Source: Clostridiales bacterium
GTDB taxonomy: Bacteria; Bacillota; Clostridia; Saccharofermentanales; Saccharofermentanaceae
NCBI GenBank assembly: GCA_017961235.1
Contig: JAGCXQ010000012.1
Span: 1-64,000, forward strand
DNA: 64,000 nt
Direction: 5' to 3'
In this document: positions 18,935 to 27,828 of the stretch, in pieces
Position numbering within the stretch: position 1 is the stretch's first letter
Layout: the number at the start of each line of letters is the position of its first letter
The notes under the pieces: generated by a model
What the model was told of the DNA's origin: nothing
The model's input: the letters and a program-made list of their open reading frames with translations, nothing else
The model's database searches: none
Position numbers and translations under genes: made by a program

Positions 18935-19190
18935 ATGTATGAGTTTTTTCGAAAAGCACTGAAAAACTCATACTTTTTCTTCTTCGATGTATGAGTATTT
19001 TCGAAAAGCACTGGAAAACTCATACATTTTCTTTCCCGATGTATGAGTTTTTTCGAAAGGCACTGAAAAACTCATACTTTTTCTTTTCCGATGTATGAGT
19101 TTTTTCGAAAAGCACTGAAAAACTCATACTTTTTTCTTCTTCGATGTATGAGTTTTTTTGAAAAGAACTGGAAAACTCATACATCTGATA
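18935..19190. repeat. Array of five 52-53 bp hairpin units with AAAAGCACT in the loop
   Basis: Units start with ATGTATGAG at 18935, 18987, 19039, 19091 and 19144, spacings 52, 52, 52 and 53 bp. In each, TATGAGTTTTTTC and its near complement GAAAAACTCATA form arms around an AAAAGCACT loop. The third copy has AAAGGCACT and the fifth AAAAGAACT. A T/C-rich run of about 14 bp separates the units. The array abuts the stop of the 19191 gene. The rest of the hpf-side gap (18807-18934) has no gene. Confidence 0.9.
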
Positions 19191-19808
19191 TCACTCGGCC
19201 GCAGCTTCAGTCTCCTCCACTGCGCGGGCGCTGGCCACTTCAGCAGGAACTACATCCGCAGAGATCACTTCACCTGTGACCACTTCAACCGGGGCCTCAA
19301 CTGGGGCCGGAGCTTCCACAGGCGCTGCAACCGGAGCCGTCTCAGCAACCGGAGCCTGAGCAACCGGATCAGGAGCCACTGTCTGCGCAACCGGAGCACT
19401 TGCCTCCGCCATCGGAATCATCGTCACTTCCGGGATCTTGATCACAAATTTCTCCGGATCGACAGCTGTAACAATGTTAACATCATTGGAATCAGGGAAT
19501 TTCGAGCCACACGCGCAGCAGTACGCATGCTCCAGAAGATTCGGCCGCTTGCAGTTCTTGCACTCTTTGTAGCCCTTCTCGTAAAGGATACGCAGACGGC
19601 AATTCTCGATATCGATATAAAGATTGGTGATAAACTCACAGCGGGTATTGATCTCGCGCGAAACATCCGCATTCATATCACGGTACTGGCGGAAATACAG
19701 TTTGCCGATCTCATCATACAGGAAGCGGATACGTCCGTCCTTCTCCTCGATCGATTTCTGCAGTATCGCGATCGAATTATTCTTCTTAGGTTCAAACAAA
19801 GCAGCCAT
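19191..19808 (-). CDS. Zinc-ribbon protein with Ala/Pro/Val-rich C-terminal tail
   Basis: 205 residues from the ATG at 19808, with GAGGAGG upstream. The N-terminal ~90 residues are helical and charged (SIAILQKSIEEKDGRIRFLYDEIGKLY). A four-cysteine ribbon follows, CKNCKRPNLLEHAYCCACG, at about 92-110. The last ~75 residues are low complexity, built from APVAQ/APVEAP units. There is no membrane segment or signal peptide, so it is probably cytoplasmic. The function is not recognised. It shares the zinc-ribbon plus Pro/Ala-rich theme with four other genes in the window but lacks their membrane domain. Confidence 0.8.
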   Translation of the reverse strand: MAALFEPKKNNSIAILQKSIEEKDGRIRFLYDEIGKLYFRQYRDMNADVSREINTRCEFITNLYIDIENCRLRILYEKGYKECKNCKRPNLLEHAYCCACGSKFPDSNDVNIVTAVDPEKFVIKIPEVTMIPMAEASAPVAQTVAPDPVAQAPVAETAPVAAPVEAPAPVEAPVEVVTGEVISADVVPAEVASARAVEETEAAAE

Positions 19809-19910
19809 ATTCTCTGTCCTCCTCGTTCCACGACAACCAACCATCGCGGACGCCCCTAATTATATATGGACAAATCGGAATAAACAAGAAGATTTCCTAT
19901 TTCGCAAGCA

Positions 19911-20573
19911 TTATTGCGATTTCTCCCGCATCACGCCCACGACGCGCTTGATCGGGATGCCCTGCTCAGCATACTTCGTCTCGAACTCCGTTCGGATATT
20001 GTCCGCGTCCCACTCGCTGTGGTGCAGATCGCGCGTCACGCACGTCGTCTCCCAGCCGGACGCCTCCATCTCCTCGAGCGTAAAGTCATAGAGCGGATCG
20101 TTGTCCGTCTTAAAGTGGATCTCCCCGCCCGGCACCATCACCTGGCGGTACATGTCCAGAAACGCGCGGTACGTCAGGCGGCGCTTCGGCTTATTCTGTC
20201 TGGTCCAGGGATCGCAGAAGTTAATGAAGATCCGATCGACCTCACCCTCGCCGAAAAACTCGAGAAGTCCCTGCGCGTCGCCCCTGATAAAGAACAGATT
20301 CTTCAGGCCCTCGCGCTGCGCCTTCTCCATCGCGAGCAGGCAGCATGACGGCTCGCGCTCGATCGCCACATAGCACACGTCCGGATATTTTTTTGCCATC
20401 TGCTCGGAAAAAGAACCCTTCCCGCAGCCGATCTCGACGAACAGCCGGCAGTCCTCCGGCATGCCGCACGCCGTTCTCCACTTTCCGCGGTTGTCCTGCG
20501 GCACCTCGAAAAAGTGCTCGGCACACGCCTCGGTACGGGAAACAAGATTCTTCTTTTTGCGCATTCTGGCCAT
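19911..20573 (-). CDS. trmB: tRNA (guanine-N7)-methyltransferase
   Basis: 220 residues from the ATG at 20573, with AAGGAG 7 nt upstream. The open frame continues upstream as Arg-rich sequence, which is an artefact. The SAM-binding motif reads VEIGCGKGSFSEQMA. The family's NFPDPWPKKRHxKRRL motif appears as NFCDPWTRQNKPKRRL. The C-terminal TEFETKY motif is present. It methylates G46 of tRNA to m7G. The length matches the usual 210-240 residues. No operon partner is evident. Confidence 0.95.
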   Translation of the reverse strand: MARMRKKKNLVSRTEACAEHFFEVPQDNRGKWRTACGMPEDCRLFVEIGCGKGSFSEQMAKKYPDVCYVAIEREPSCCLLAMEKAQREGLKNLFFIRGDAQGLLEFFGEGEVDRIFINFCDPWTRQNKPKRRLTYRAFLDMYRQVMVPGGEIHFKTDNDPLYDFTLEEMEASGWETTCVTRDLHHSEWDADNIRTEFETKYAEQGIPIKRVVGVMREKSQ

Positions 20574-20916
20574 TGCTTTTCTCCTTTTTCCGGCCGCCGC
20601 CCTCTCGCGGTCCATCCCTCGGACACTCCTGACCCGGCGTTTCTTCCGCCTCTCAGTCCTCCTGACCCGGCGGCTCTTCCGCCTCACAGCTCTTCGCGGC
20701 GGTCGGCATTTCCCCGCTATTTTACTCGAAAAGCACTCATTTGTGAACTCTCCGCCCCCTTTTCTTCTTTCTGCGCGCCCGCTGGCCGGGCCCGCGTGTC
20801 CATACCCAGCATTCATTCCCCACCAACCGCCGGCCCGGCCTCCTCATTCAAGATTTGCAAAATCGTGAAAACTAAATATACTTGTATTGAATAAATGAAA
20901 TCGAGCGTGAGTGAAC
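20574..20916. other. GC-rich gap with a tandem 33-bp repeat
   Basis: Between divergent trmB and the glycosidase. A 33-bp unit beginning CTCCTGACCCGGCG is present twice (20626 and 20659). One AAAAGCACT copy lies at 20729. No gene is supported. Confidence 0.5.
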
Positions 20917-22551
20917 ATGAAACCGGATAGCGCAGTTATCACATTCCTACAGAACGGAGAGCAGCATGAGCTGGACCTTTTCGGCAAGCCAGACGATCTT
21001 CTGCGCTTTGAAAACACGATCGAAGATGACCGCATCACGATCCGCCTCACGCCGAAGTCCGCAGTCGAGATCACGGAGCTGAAGATCGTTTACCCGTATA
21101 AGTTTGACGACCGCGACCATATCCTCATGAACGGATATCAGTCCTGGACCGTCTGCAAAGAATACAGCAGCGACACGACCATCGACCGCGCCGAGAATAT
21201 GGCGAAGTTCCTGAAGCACAGAAAGACCGATAACACCGGTGACCGCCAGTTCACGGACTACGAGAAAGAGAACCGCTGGCTGCACGGCGTAAGCTACGGC
21301 TACATCCGCCAGAAGGCAGACTTCCGCTTCTTCGGTTCCCTGAACGAAGAGCAGGGCTTCACCTTCTTCGACATCGATACAAAAAAAGAAACATTCACGA
21401 TCCGAAAAGACCTGCAGGCCAGACTTTTCGACACGGAGTTCACCGCGCTGGACGTTATCTTCCTTAGAGGCACCGAGGACGAGGTCTTTGACGGTTATTT
21501 CGAGAAACTCGGTATCACCTCCACGAATGCCCAGCCGATGACCGGCTACACCACCTGGTACCGTCACCAGCAGGATATCTCCGAGCGCCAGATGCTGAAG
21601 GACCTCGCCGAGGTCAGCGAAGCATCTTCCAAGTACGCATGTCAGGTCTTCTGCATCGACGAGGGCTACGAAAACGCACTCGGCGACTGGCTGACGCCGA
21701 AGAAAAGTGCTTTTCCGCATGGAATATATCCGATCACGAAGAAGATCACGGGCGCAGGAATGCGTGCCGGCATCTGGATCGCACCGTTTATCTGCGAGAA
21801 GCACTCGCGTATCTTCAAGCATCACCGTGACTGGCTCCTGAAGGATAAGTCCGGCAACTTCGTCAAGGCCTGCACTTCCTGGAATACGTGCTACTGCCTC
21901 GACACCAGCAATGCGAACTTCCGCCGTCATCTGAAGAACGTCCTCATGACGATGCGCGATGACTGGGGGATCTCGGTATTTAAGTTCGACTTCCTCTATG
22001 CGGCCTGCATGATCCCTTCGACCACACAGACCAGAGCGGAAAAGATATACGACTGCATTCATTTTCTGAAGGACTGCGTCGGCGATTCCATCACGATTGC
22101 ATGCGGCGTCCCGCTGATGGCGGCCGCCGGTGTCATGGACTACTGCCAGGTCAGCTGCGACCTCTCCCCGGAGTGGTTCCCGCCTCTGTCGCAGGCATCG
22201 CGTGAGCAGAACTCCACCTACCGCGCCCTGATGGACATGATCAACCACAGACAGCTCGCCGGCCGTGCTTTTGCGATCTTCACAAATGCACTTCCGATCA
22301 ACAACCCGCTCTTCTATTTCTCGAAGGACAAGCGGTTCGCGCTCGGCCGTGCGATGGGCATGTCCCGCGGCATGATCCTCACCTCCGACGACTTAAGCTC
22401 CTATGAGGCCGAGGACACCGTCACCTGGAACACCATCCACTCCCTGCGTCAGGCGGTCATTAAGGACATTTATACCGAGGGAAAAGAACTCATCCTCGAA
22501 TATGAACTATTTAAGCAGCCGCAGAGTCTCCGTATCTCTTTGATCGAATGA
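20917..22551 (+). CDS. Alpha-galactosidase-like glycoside hydrolase (clan GH-D, GH36-like)
   Basis: 544 residues from the ATG at 20917; an in-frame GTG lies two codons earlier and the ribosome site is weak (GTGAG). A beta-rich N-terminal domain of about 200 residues precedes a TIM-barrel domain that starts near TGYTTWYRHQQDISE. Candidate catalytic residues are the Asp in FKFDFLYAA (about 358), the expected nucleophile, and the Asp in VSCDLSPEW (about 415), the expected acid/base. These match the strand positions in GH36/GH27 enzymes. No signal peptide is seen, so it should be cytoplasmic and act on imported oligosaccharides. It is shorter than classical 700-residue GH36 enzymes, so the sugar specificity is uncertain. 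Confidence 0.82.
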   Translation: MKPDSAVITFLQNGEQHELDLFGKPDDLLRFENTIEDDRITIRLTPKSAVEITELKIVYPYKFDDRDHILMNGYQSWTVCKEYSSDTTIDRAENMAKFLKHRKTDNTGDRQFTDYEKENRWLHGVSYGYIRQKADFRFFGSLNEEQGFTFFDIDTKKETFTIRKDLQARLFDTEFTALDVIFLRGTEDEVFDGYFEKLGITSTNAQPMTGYTTWYRHQQDISERQMLKDLAEVSEASSKYACQVFCIDEGYENALGDWLTPKKSAFPHGIYPITKKITGAGMRAGIWIAPFICEKHSRIFKHHRDWLLKDKSGNFVKACTSWNTCYCLDTSNANFRRHLKNVLMTMRDDWGISVFKFDFLYAACMIPSTTQTRAEKIYDCIHFLKDCVGDSITIACGVPLMAAAGVMDYCQVSCDLSPEWFPPLSQASREQNSTYRALMDMINHRQLAGRAFAIFTNALPINNPLFYFSKDKRFALGRAMGMSRGMILTSDDLSSYEAEDTVTWNTIHSLRQAVIKDIYTEGKELILEYELFKQPQSLRISLIE

Positions 22552-22735
22552 CCCGATACGCAAAATAGCCCCGAGCGAAAGTGCTTTTTCTGCAGAAAAA
22601 GCCATATCAGAAAAGTCACGTTCCTTTCCTATTTCTATTGCTTTTTTAAATCATTAGTGTAAAAATTATGTTAGTATGTTTAACTAAATAAACATCGAGG
22701 GATTTAGTTACAAGAAATTTAGGAGGAAATGTATT

Positions 22736-23635
22736 ATGTCTTTTTTCTGTCCAAAATGCGGCACACAGCTCCCTGATGGTGCTAATGTGTGCTCCCAGTG
22801 CGGCACTCCGATCGGCGCACCGGCTCCGCAGGCTCCAGCAGCTCAGCAGGCTCCGGTTCAGCAGGCTCCGGTTGCTCCGCAGGGTTATGATCCGAACGCT
22901 CAGTATGCTCAGCAGCCGTACCCGCAGCAGGGTTATCCGCAGGCTCCGTATGGTGTTGCTCCGATGGCAGCTCCGAAGCAGCCGGCAAACTTCGACCTCA
23001 ATGTAGGCGGATTCTTCGGTGACTTCTTCAAGAGCCCGATCGATTCTGTTACATCCAGAGCTAATTCTAAGTTCTGGCTCATGGGTCTCATCTTCGCAGG
23101 TGCTTTTGCTCTCTTGAACTTCGTCCTGACGATGATCGAGTATTCCTACAAGAAGGCTCAGACAGGTTTTGCCTTCCTCTTCACAGATATTTTTACTATC
23201 GCTGCATTTGTTTGCATCGTTATGCTGTTCTCTTCTGCATTCAAGATCAAGAAGCTCGACTTCCTGTCTTCTCTTTCTCTGGCAGGTCTCCCGTTCGTAA
23301 TGCTCTTCGCATGCAAACTGGTTTCTTATCTGAATGACAAGATCATGCACGCTATCGATAAGAAGTATGAGTTCATCTCCATCTCCAACGTTATCTGGAT
23401 GGTAGCTCTCTTCTTCCTCATTCTCGTTCTGTACGATTTCGCTCTGAATGCAAACCCGGGCGCAGTATCCAAGACCTCCGCTCTGATTTTCGCAATTCTT
23501 TGTGTTGCATGCTTCATGATTGCAGGCGACTTCTTCAAGTGGCTGTTCTGCAAGATGTTTGACCTCCCGAACTACGCTGCTGACATGGGTGGCGCTGTAA
23601 TGAACGAGATCAATAGCTTGTCAAGATTATTCTAA
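22736..23635 (+). CDS. Zinc-ribbon, Pro/Gln-rich linker, five-helix membrane protein (copy 1)
   Basis: 299 residues with AGGAGG before the ATG. The N-terminal ribbon reads CPKCGTQLPDGANVCSQCG (residues 5-23). A 55-residue linker of APQ, QQAP and YPQQGYPQ units follows. The remaining ~200 residues form about five hydrophobic helices (near 112, 140, 175, 218 and 250), a Yip1-like layout. Helices are joined by charged loops such as FKIKKLDFLSSLSLAG. The ribbon and linker are presumably cytoplasmic. The function is unknown. The tandem neighbour at 23765 is a clear paralogue, although each gene has its own transcription signals. Confidence 0.85.
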   Translation: MSFFCPKCGTQLPDGANVCSQCGTPIGAPAPQAPAAQQAPVQQAPVAPQGYDPNAQYAQQPYPQQGYPQAPYGVAPMAAPKQPANFDLNVGGFFGDFFKSPIDSVTSRANSKFWLMGLIFAGAFALLNFVLTMIEYSYKKAQTGFAFLFTDIFTIAAFVCIVMLFSSAFKIKKLDFLSSLSLAGLPFVMLFACKLVSYLNDKIMHAIDKKYEFISISNVIWMVALFFLILVLYDFALNANPGAVSKTSALIFAILCVACFMIAGDFFKWLFCKMFDLPNYAADMGGAVMNEINSLSRLF

Positions 23636-23667
23636 TCGTTTAGTACGATCTGACCTACGATTCACGA

Positions 23668-23702
23668 CCCCGGACACGGAATCCCCTGTCCGGGGTTTTG
23701 TA
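23668..23702 (+). terminator. Terminator of the 22736 gene
   Basis: CCCCGGACA and TGTCCGGGG arms (23668-23676, 23687-23695) are followed by TTTTG. Confidence 0.9.
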
Positions 23703-23764
23703 TTCATATAAAATGGTGTATATTGAAATTAAAGAATTCTTTATTAGTACAGGAGGAACGCATC

Positions 23765-24643
23765 ATGTCAACTGTATGTCCAAAATGCGGTAATCTGGTT
23801 CCTGACGGAATCAATCTTTGCCCCCAATGTGGCACACCTGTCGCTCCAGCTCCTCAGGCCGCGCCGTTCCAGCAGCCGCAGCCCGGCTATCCTCAGCAGG
23901 CTTATCCGCAGCAGGGCTATCCTCAACCGGGGTATCCACAGCAGCCGGGATATCCTCCGCAGCAGGGATATGCTTATCCGGTATATGCGGTTCCGGTCGC
24001 AGTTGCGCCGTACCCTCAAGCTCCCTCGAAAAATAAACCGGATACAAGCTTCGGTGCTTTCTTCTCAGATTTTTTCAAGGGTCCGACAGATGCGATCAAC
24101 AGAAGAGTCCATCCTTCCGGCTGGCTTTTCGGTCTTCTCTCATTCTGCGCATATATCTTAGCCAGCTTCCTTATCACACTGATCGAATACGATTCTGATA
24201 TGAAATACATCAACAGCAAATATACCGCTGCTTCCATGTCTTTCAGTGTACTTCTTTCCGCTCTCTTCTCGTCGGGCGTACTCGTTTTACTTGTAATGAT
24301 GTTCTCTTCAGCATTTAAGATCAGAAGTCTTGATTTCCTATCGTCGCTTTCACTGAGCGGATTGAGCATGATATTTGCCTTCCCGTGCACCGTGATTGCC
24401 TATATTAACACCAAGATCATGAACGCTCTGGACGAGAATCAGAAGTTCATCAGCATTTCCTCTTCGATCCTAGCGATAACTACTGTATTTCTTAGCATTG
24501 CGCTTTTTGCATATGCGACACAGAATCAAAAACCCGGAGATAAGAGACATAAACCTGTCTGGTTCACGATCTGCACCGTCGGCTGCTACTCGGTTTGCGA
24601 GCTGTTTATCGTCTGGCTGTTCAACAAGATCTTCTTTGGCTGA
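23765..24643 (+). CDS. Zinc-ribbon, Pro/Gln-rich linker, five-helix membrane protein (copy 2)
   Basis: 292 residues from the ATG at 23765, which has AGGAGG; the frame extends upstream without a site. The ribbon is CPKCGNLVPDGINLCPQCG. The linker is made of GYPQQ units (QPQPGYPQQAYPQQGYPQ). The membrane part follows copy 1 closely: FFSDFFKGPTDAINRR against FFGDFFKSPIDSVTSR, and FSSAFKIRSLDFLSSLSLSGL against FSSAFKIKKLDFLSSLSLAGL. The pair arose by tandem duplication. Linkers have diverged more than the membrane parts. Confidence 0.85.
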   Translation: MSTVCPKCGNLVPDGINLCPQCGTPVAPAPQAAPFQQPQPGYPQQAYPQQGYPQPGYPQQPGYPPQQGYAYPVYAVPVAVAPYPQAPSKNKPDTSFGAFFSDFFKGPTDAINRRVHPSGWLFGLLSFCAYILASFLITLIEYDSDMKYINSKYTAASMSFSVLLSALFSSGVLVLLVMMFSSAFKIRSLDFLSSLSLSGLSMIFAFPCTVIAYINTKIMNALDENQKFISISSSILAITTVFLSIALFAYATQNQKPGDKRHKPVWFTICTVGCYSVCELFIVWLFNKIFFG

Positions 24644-24739
24644 CACTTCTTTGGGTGACATGTATATCAAACCAGCAATGAACTACTTGATTGGCCGACC
24701 TTAATGGCCACAAACACTGATCATTCTTATTCAAAAGCA

Positions 24740-24776
24740 CCCGGACGGGATCTTTTTCCCGCCCGGGTCTTCTTTT
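24740..24776 (+). terminator. Terminator of the 23765 gene
   Basis: CCCGGACGGG and CCCGCCCGGG pair around an ATCTTTTT loop and are followed by TCTTCTTTTC. An AAAAGCAC word (24733) overlaps the base of the stem. The rest of 24644-24846 has no gene. Confidence 0.85.
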
Positions 24777-24846
24777 CGGAGATCATTTCTTCCGCACCGT
24801 CCGTTATCGTGTTTTCTACCGCCTTTTCCGAATTCAAAAAAACAGG

Positions 24847-24875
24847 TTGACAAATCCTTCTGAAATAGATATTAT
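24847..24875 (+). promoter_or_regulatory. tRNA-Ser promoter
   Basis: A consensus TTGACA (24847-24852) and TATTAT (24870-24875) are separated by exactly 17 bp, 45 bp before the tRNA. Confidence 0.85.
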
Positions 24876-24919
24876 TTTAAGGCACGTGAAACAGACGTTT
24901 CACAAATTCGATCAGACAT

Positions 24920-25012
24920 GGAGAAGTCGCGTAGCCTGGTCGAGCGCGCACGACTGGAAATCGTGTAAACCCCAAAAGGGTTTCGAGAGTTCGAATCTCT
25001 CCTTCTCCGCCA
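24920..25012 (+). tRNA. tRNA-Ser (GGA anticodon)
   Basis: 93 nt with a class II structure. The acceptor stem pairs GGAGAAG with CTTCTCC. The anticodon stem CACGA/TCGTG encloses loop CTGGAAA, giving anticodon GGA. A long variable arm (AACCCC/GGGTTT) follows, then the T-arm with GTTCGAATC, discriminator G and an encoded CCA. It has its own promoter and terminator. Confidence 0.97.
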
Positions 25013-25016
25013 AGAG

Positions 25017-25056
25017 ATCCTGAAAATCTGAATAAGGTTTTCAGGATTTTTATTTT
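25017..25056 (+). terminator. tRNA-Ser terminator
   Basis: ATCCTGAAAA and TTTTCAGGAT arms are followed by TTTTATTTT, 5 nt after the tRNA 3' end. Confidence 0.9.
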
Positions 25057-25157
25057 CCCCATTTTCCTCTCCCTTATCCTATCCATGTTATAATCACGTT
25101 AAGGGTTAGATGGCATTGTATATGGAATTCATATACTTCAATTTGGGAGGATCTATT

Positions 25158-27710
25158 ATGACTTTTACTAAGACCGGAAAAAGTTTTTTCTTAGGTATTC
25201 TTCTTTTCGCACTCAGTATATCTGCCTATTTCTTTTTCCTCGGAAAAGGAGTCCGTGCAGATGAATCAGGAAACGGCTGGACTCTATCAGCTGATGGAGC
25301 ACTGACGATCACCAGTGATGATGCATTTTCGTCGCTGAACGTGGAATGGACCCCGGAAGACGTAAGAGAAGTTATCATTGCTGATACTGTCACTTCTCTT
25401 CCGAGAAATGCATTTAAATATCATTACAACCTCGAGCACGTCACGTTAGGATCGGGTACCACAACGATCGGTGACAGTGCTTTTGCCAATTGTACCAGTC
25501 TGAAAGAGATCAATCTGACAAATGTCTCATCACTGGATATGTATGCTTTCAGTAAATGCTCAGCTCTTGAAACCGTCATAATGGGAAGCAGCATTAAAGC
25601 GATCAAATTCCGTGCCTTCGAAGAGTGTACAAATCTTTCTTCTATTGATCTGAGTCATGTGGAATCGATCGCCGGCAATGCTTTCCGAAAATGTGAAAGC
25701 TTACGATCAGTGGATCTATCTAACTGTGTCATTGTCGAAAGCAGTGCGTTTGAGTACTGCACCGGAATAACGTCTCTTGATCTCAGCGGTGTCAGAACAA
25801 TCGAACGCAGTGCTTTTATCGGCTGTACGAGTCTTAAAACAGTAAGCGCATCTTCCAATGTCACTTCCATTGGCGCTTATGCCTTTAAGAACTGCACTTC
25901 GCTTACCACTTTGGACTTCAGAAGTGCATCAGGTGCTTACGAAGACGCATTCCGCGGATGCACAAGTTTAGTAAGTATTGATTTGAGCAGTGCCACGATC
26001 ATCGACCTGCGGGCATTCTATGGCTGTTCCGAGTTATCGTCCGTCACTCTTGGAGATAAGTGTAAATCTATCGGAAAAGAAGCTTTTCAGCTTTGCAAGA
26101 AACTCAATACTATCGATCTGAGCCATACCGAAACGATCAGTGAAAATGCATTTGGCTACTGCTCCGGCCTGACAGAGATCGATCTAAGCAGTGCAACCAC
26201 GATCGGACGTGCCGCATTTACTTCCTGTTCGGGATTGATATCCGTACTCCTCGGTGATTCTGTCACAGAAATCAATGCATATACTTTCGATGGATGCAGT
26301 TCTTTAACTACTATCAACCTCGAGAAACTGGAAGTACTGTTTGACCGCGCCTTCCGCCAATGCACCAGTCTCACTTACGCAGATATTCGAAACCTTAATG
26401 ATATTCCATATGAAGCTTTTAGCGGATGCACTTCACTAAAGACATTGGTTTTCGGAGCCAACGATTCGCTTTCTATTACTGTTGGCGCATTCGAATCAAA
26501 TAAAGTCACTACTATACTATTTTACGGGTCAAATAATCAGCTCAAACGCTTCAGATCTTTCTTTAAAAGCTGTTTTCCAAATGCCACATGTTATTCTTTC
26601 GGATTCTTTGATGTCGTATTTGATTACGGGAATAATGTCACGTCTTCATTGATCGTTGAAGAAGGGAAACCTGCTGTCCGGCCGGAACAGGATCCTACAT
26701 CGCAAGGAAAAACATTCTCCGGATGGTACGCAGATAAATCCTGCTCGATCCCTTATGACTTTAACAAGCTTCTGCATGATGACGTCACGATCTACGCCGG
26801 CTGGATGAAATCGATGGAAGATACCGAGTCTATATTTAGAGGATACACCTTAACTCTTGACGGCACGATCGGAGTAAACTACTATACCGTTCTTCCCGAC
26901 GGAAACACGGACACTGACTATATGCTGTTTACCGTCGAAGGTCTTTCCGGAACGCAGACTGTTTACGCCAAGGATGCAAAGACAGTTACAGCGAATGGTG
27001 TTACCTATAGCGTATTTACCTGCCGCGTACCTGCAAGAAATATGACCTCACCGATCTGTGCCGAGTATATCGCAGGCGGTCAGACGATTGATGAAAATAC
27101 ATATTCCATTAAACAGTACGCCCAGTATATCTTTGATAATCAGACACAATATGCGAAGGCTGTTCCGTTAGTCCGGGCTATGTTGAACTACGGTGCGTAT
27201 GCACAACTGTATTTCGGCTACAACGAGGACGATCTGGCGAACGAAGGGATCGATAATGGTGATTATTCGATCACATCCACGCTTGCAGAATTCGGTCATC
27301 CTTATTTCAGCAACTTGACTCATCTTCCTGAAGCTCTTCATTTTAATGCTGTCAGTCTGACACTGGACTCAGATACCGTATTGAGTCTCCGTTTCGATAA
27401 CACTCTAAATCAGCCGATCTCCTTCTTCCTGTTCGACAATGGAAGAAGAATCGAACTTCCTCAGGAAGTAGATGGTGAGGAGATCATCGTTAGGATAGAA
27501 GGAATCCCGGCACATAAACTGAGAGAACGTTTCAAGATCGTCGTCGCCGTTTCTGGAGAATCTGAGGAGTATTACTTAGAATATAGCCCGATGACCTATG
27601 CTCATAATGTACTCTACAACGATCCGAAAGAAGAATATCCGGAAGAATTAAAGAATCTGATGAAGGCCTTCCATCTTTATAACATGGCTGCTCTACAGTA
27701 TGTCCGATAA
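25158..27710 (+). CDS. Exported BspA-type leucine-rich-repeat protein with InlB module and novel C-terminal domain
   Basis: 850 residues from the ATG at 25158, which has GGGAGG upstream. A hydrophobic signal or anchor (FFLGILLFALSISAYFFFLG) lies at about 10-29. From about 60 to 470 there are some 17-18 BspA-type repeats (AFxGCTSLxxIDLSxxxTI) of about 22 residues. One InlB/Listeria-Bacteroides-type module (VFDYGNN to FSGWYADKSC to VTIYAGW) follows. The final ~290 residues form a domain that is clearly shared with the C-terminus of the exported protein at 36835-40293. No LPXTG sorting signal is seen. LRR proteins of this kind usually bind host or bacterial surfaces. A TGTTATAAT extended -10 lies near 25090. 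Confidence 0.9.
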   Translation: MTFTKTGKSFFLGILLFALSISAYFFFLGKGVRADESGNGWTLSADGALTITSDDAFSSLNVEWTPEDVREVIIADTVTSLPRNAFKYHYNLEHVTLGSGTTTIGDSAFANCTSLKEINLTNVSSLDMYAFSKCSALETVIMGSSIKAIKFRAFEECTNLSSIDLSHVESIAGNAFRKCESLRSVDLSNCVIVESSAFEYCTGITSLDLSGVRTIERSAFIGCTSLKTVSASSNVTSIGAYAFKNCTSLTTLDFRSASGAYEDAFRGCTSLVSIDLSSATIIDLRAFYGCSELSSVTLGDKCKSIGKEAFQLCKKLNTIDLSHTETISENAFGYCSGLTEIDLSSATTIGRAAFTSCSGLISVLLGDSVTEINAYTFDGCSSLTTINLEKLEVLFDRAFRQCTSLTYADIRNLNDIPYEAFSGCTSLKTLVFGANDSLSITVGAFESNKVTTILFYGSNNQLKRFRSFFKSCFPNATCYSFGFFDVVFDYGNNVTSSLIVEEGKPAVRPEQDPTSQGKTFSGWYADKSCSIPYDFNKLLHDDVTIYAGWMKSMEDTESIFRGYTLTLDGTIGVNYYTVLPDGNTDTDYMLFTVEGLSGTQTVYAKDAKTVTANGVTYSVFTCRVPARNMTSPICAEYIAGGQTIDENTYSIKQYAQYIFDNQTQYAKAVPLVRAMLNYGAYAQLYFGYNEDDLANEGIDNGDYSITSTLAEFGHPYFSNLTHLPEALHFNAVSLTLDSDTVLSLRFDNTLNQPISFFLFDNGRRIELPQEVDGEEIIVRIEGIPAHKLRERFKIVVAVSGESEEYYLEYSPMTYAHNVLYNDPKEEYPEELKNLMKAFHLYNMAALQYVR

Positions 27711-27763
27711 CAGGATCGGTTCACGGACCGATCAAGCGGATGATTCGTCTCCGCATAAAAATG

Positions 27764-27798
27764 CCCCCGCTCTTTTAAGAAAAGAACGGGGGTTCTTT
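27764..27798. terminator. Shared terminator between convergent genes
   Basis: CCCCCG-TCTTTT and AAAAGA-CGGGGG arms have TTCTTT after them on the plus strand and CATTTTT on the minus strand. It serves the LRR gene and the 27829 gene. Confidence 0.75.
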
Positions 27799-27828
27799 CA
27801 CCTTGTACCAGGCTTCGGAAGATCCGGC

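Noticed and set aside
13778-19190. CRISPR arrays at 13.8 and 18.9 kb
   Set aside because: Periods of 52-53 bp are regular, but the conserved part is only two 8-bp arms (first array), or nearly the whole unit is conserved with no unique spacers (second array). No cas genes are in the window.
19911-20816. TrmB with an 81-residue N-terminal extension
   Set aside because: The extension is Arg/Gly-rich without a ribosome site, while an ATG at 20573 has AAGGAG at 7 nt and gives the normal family length.
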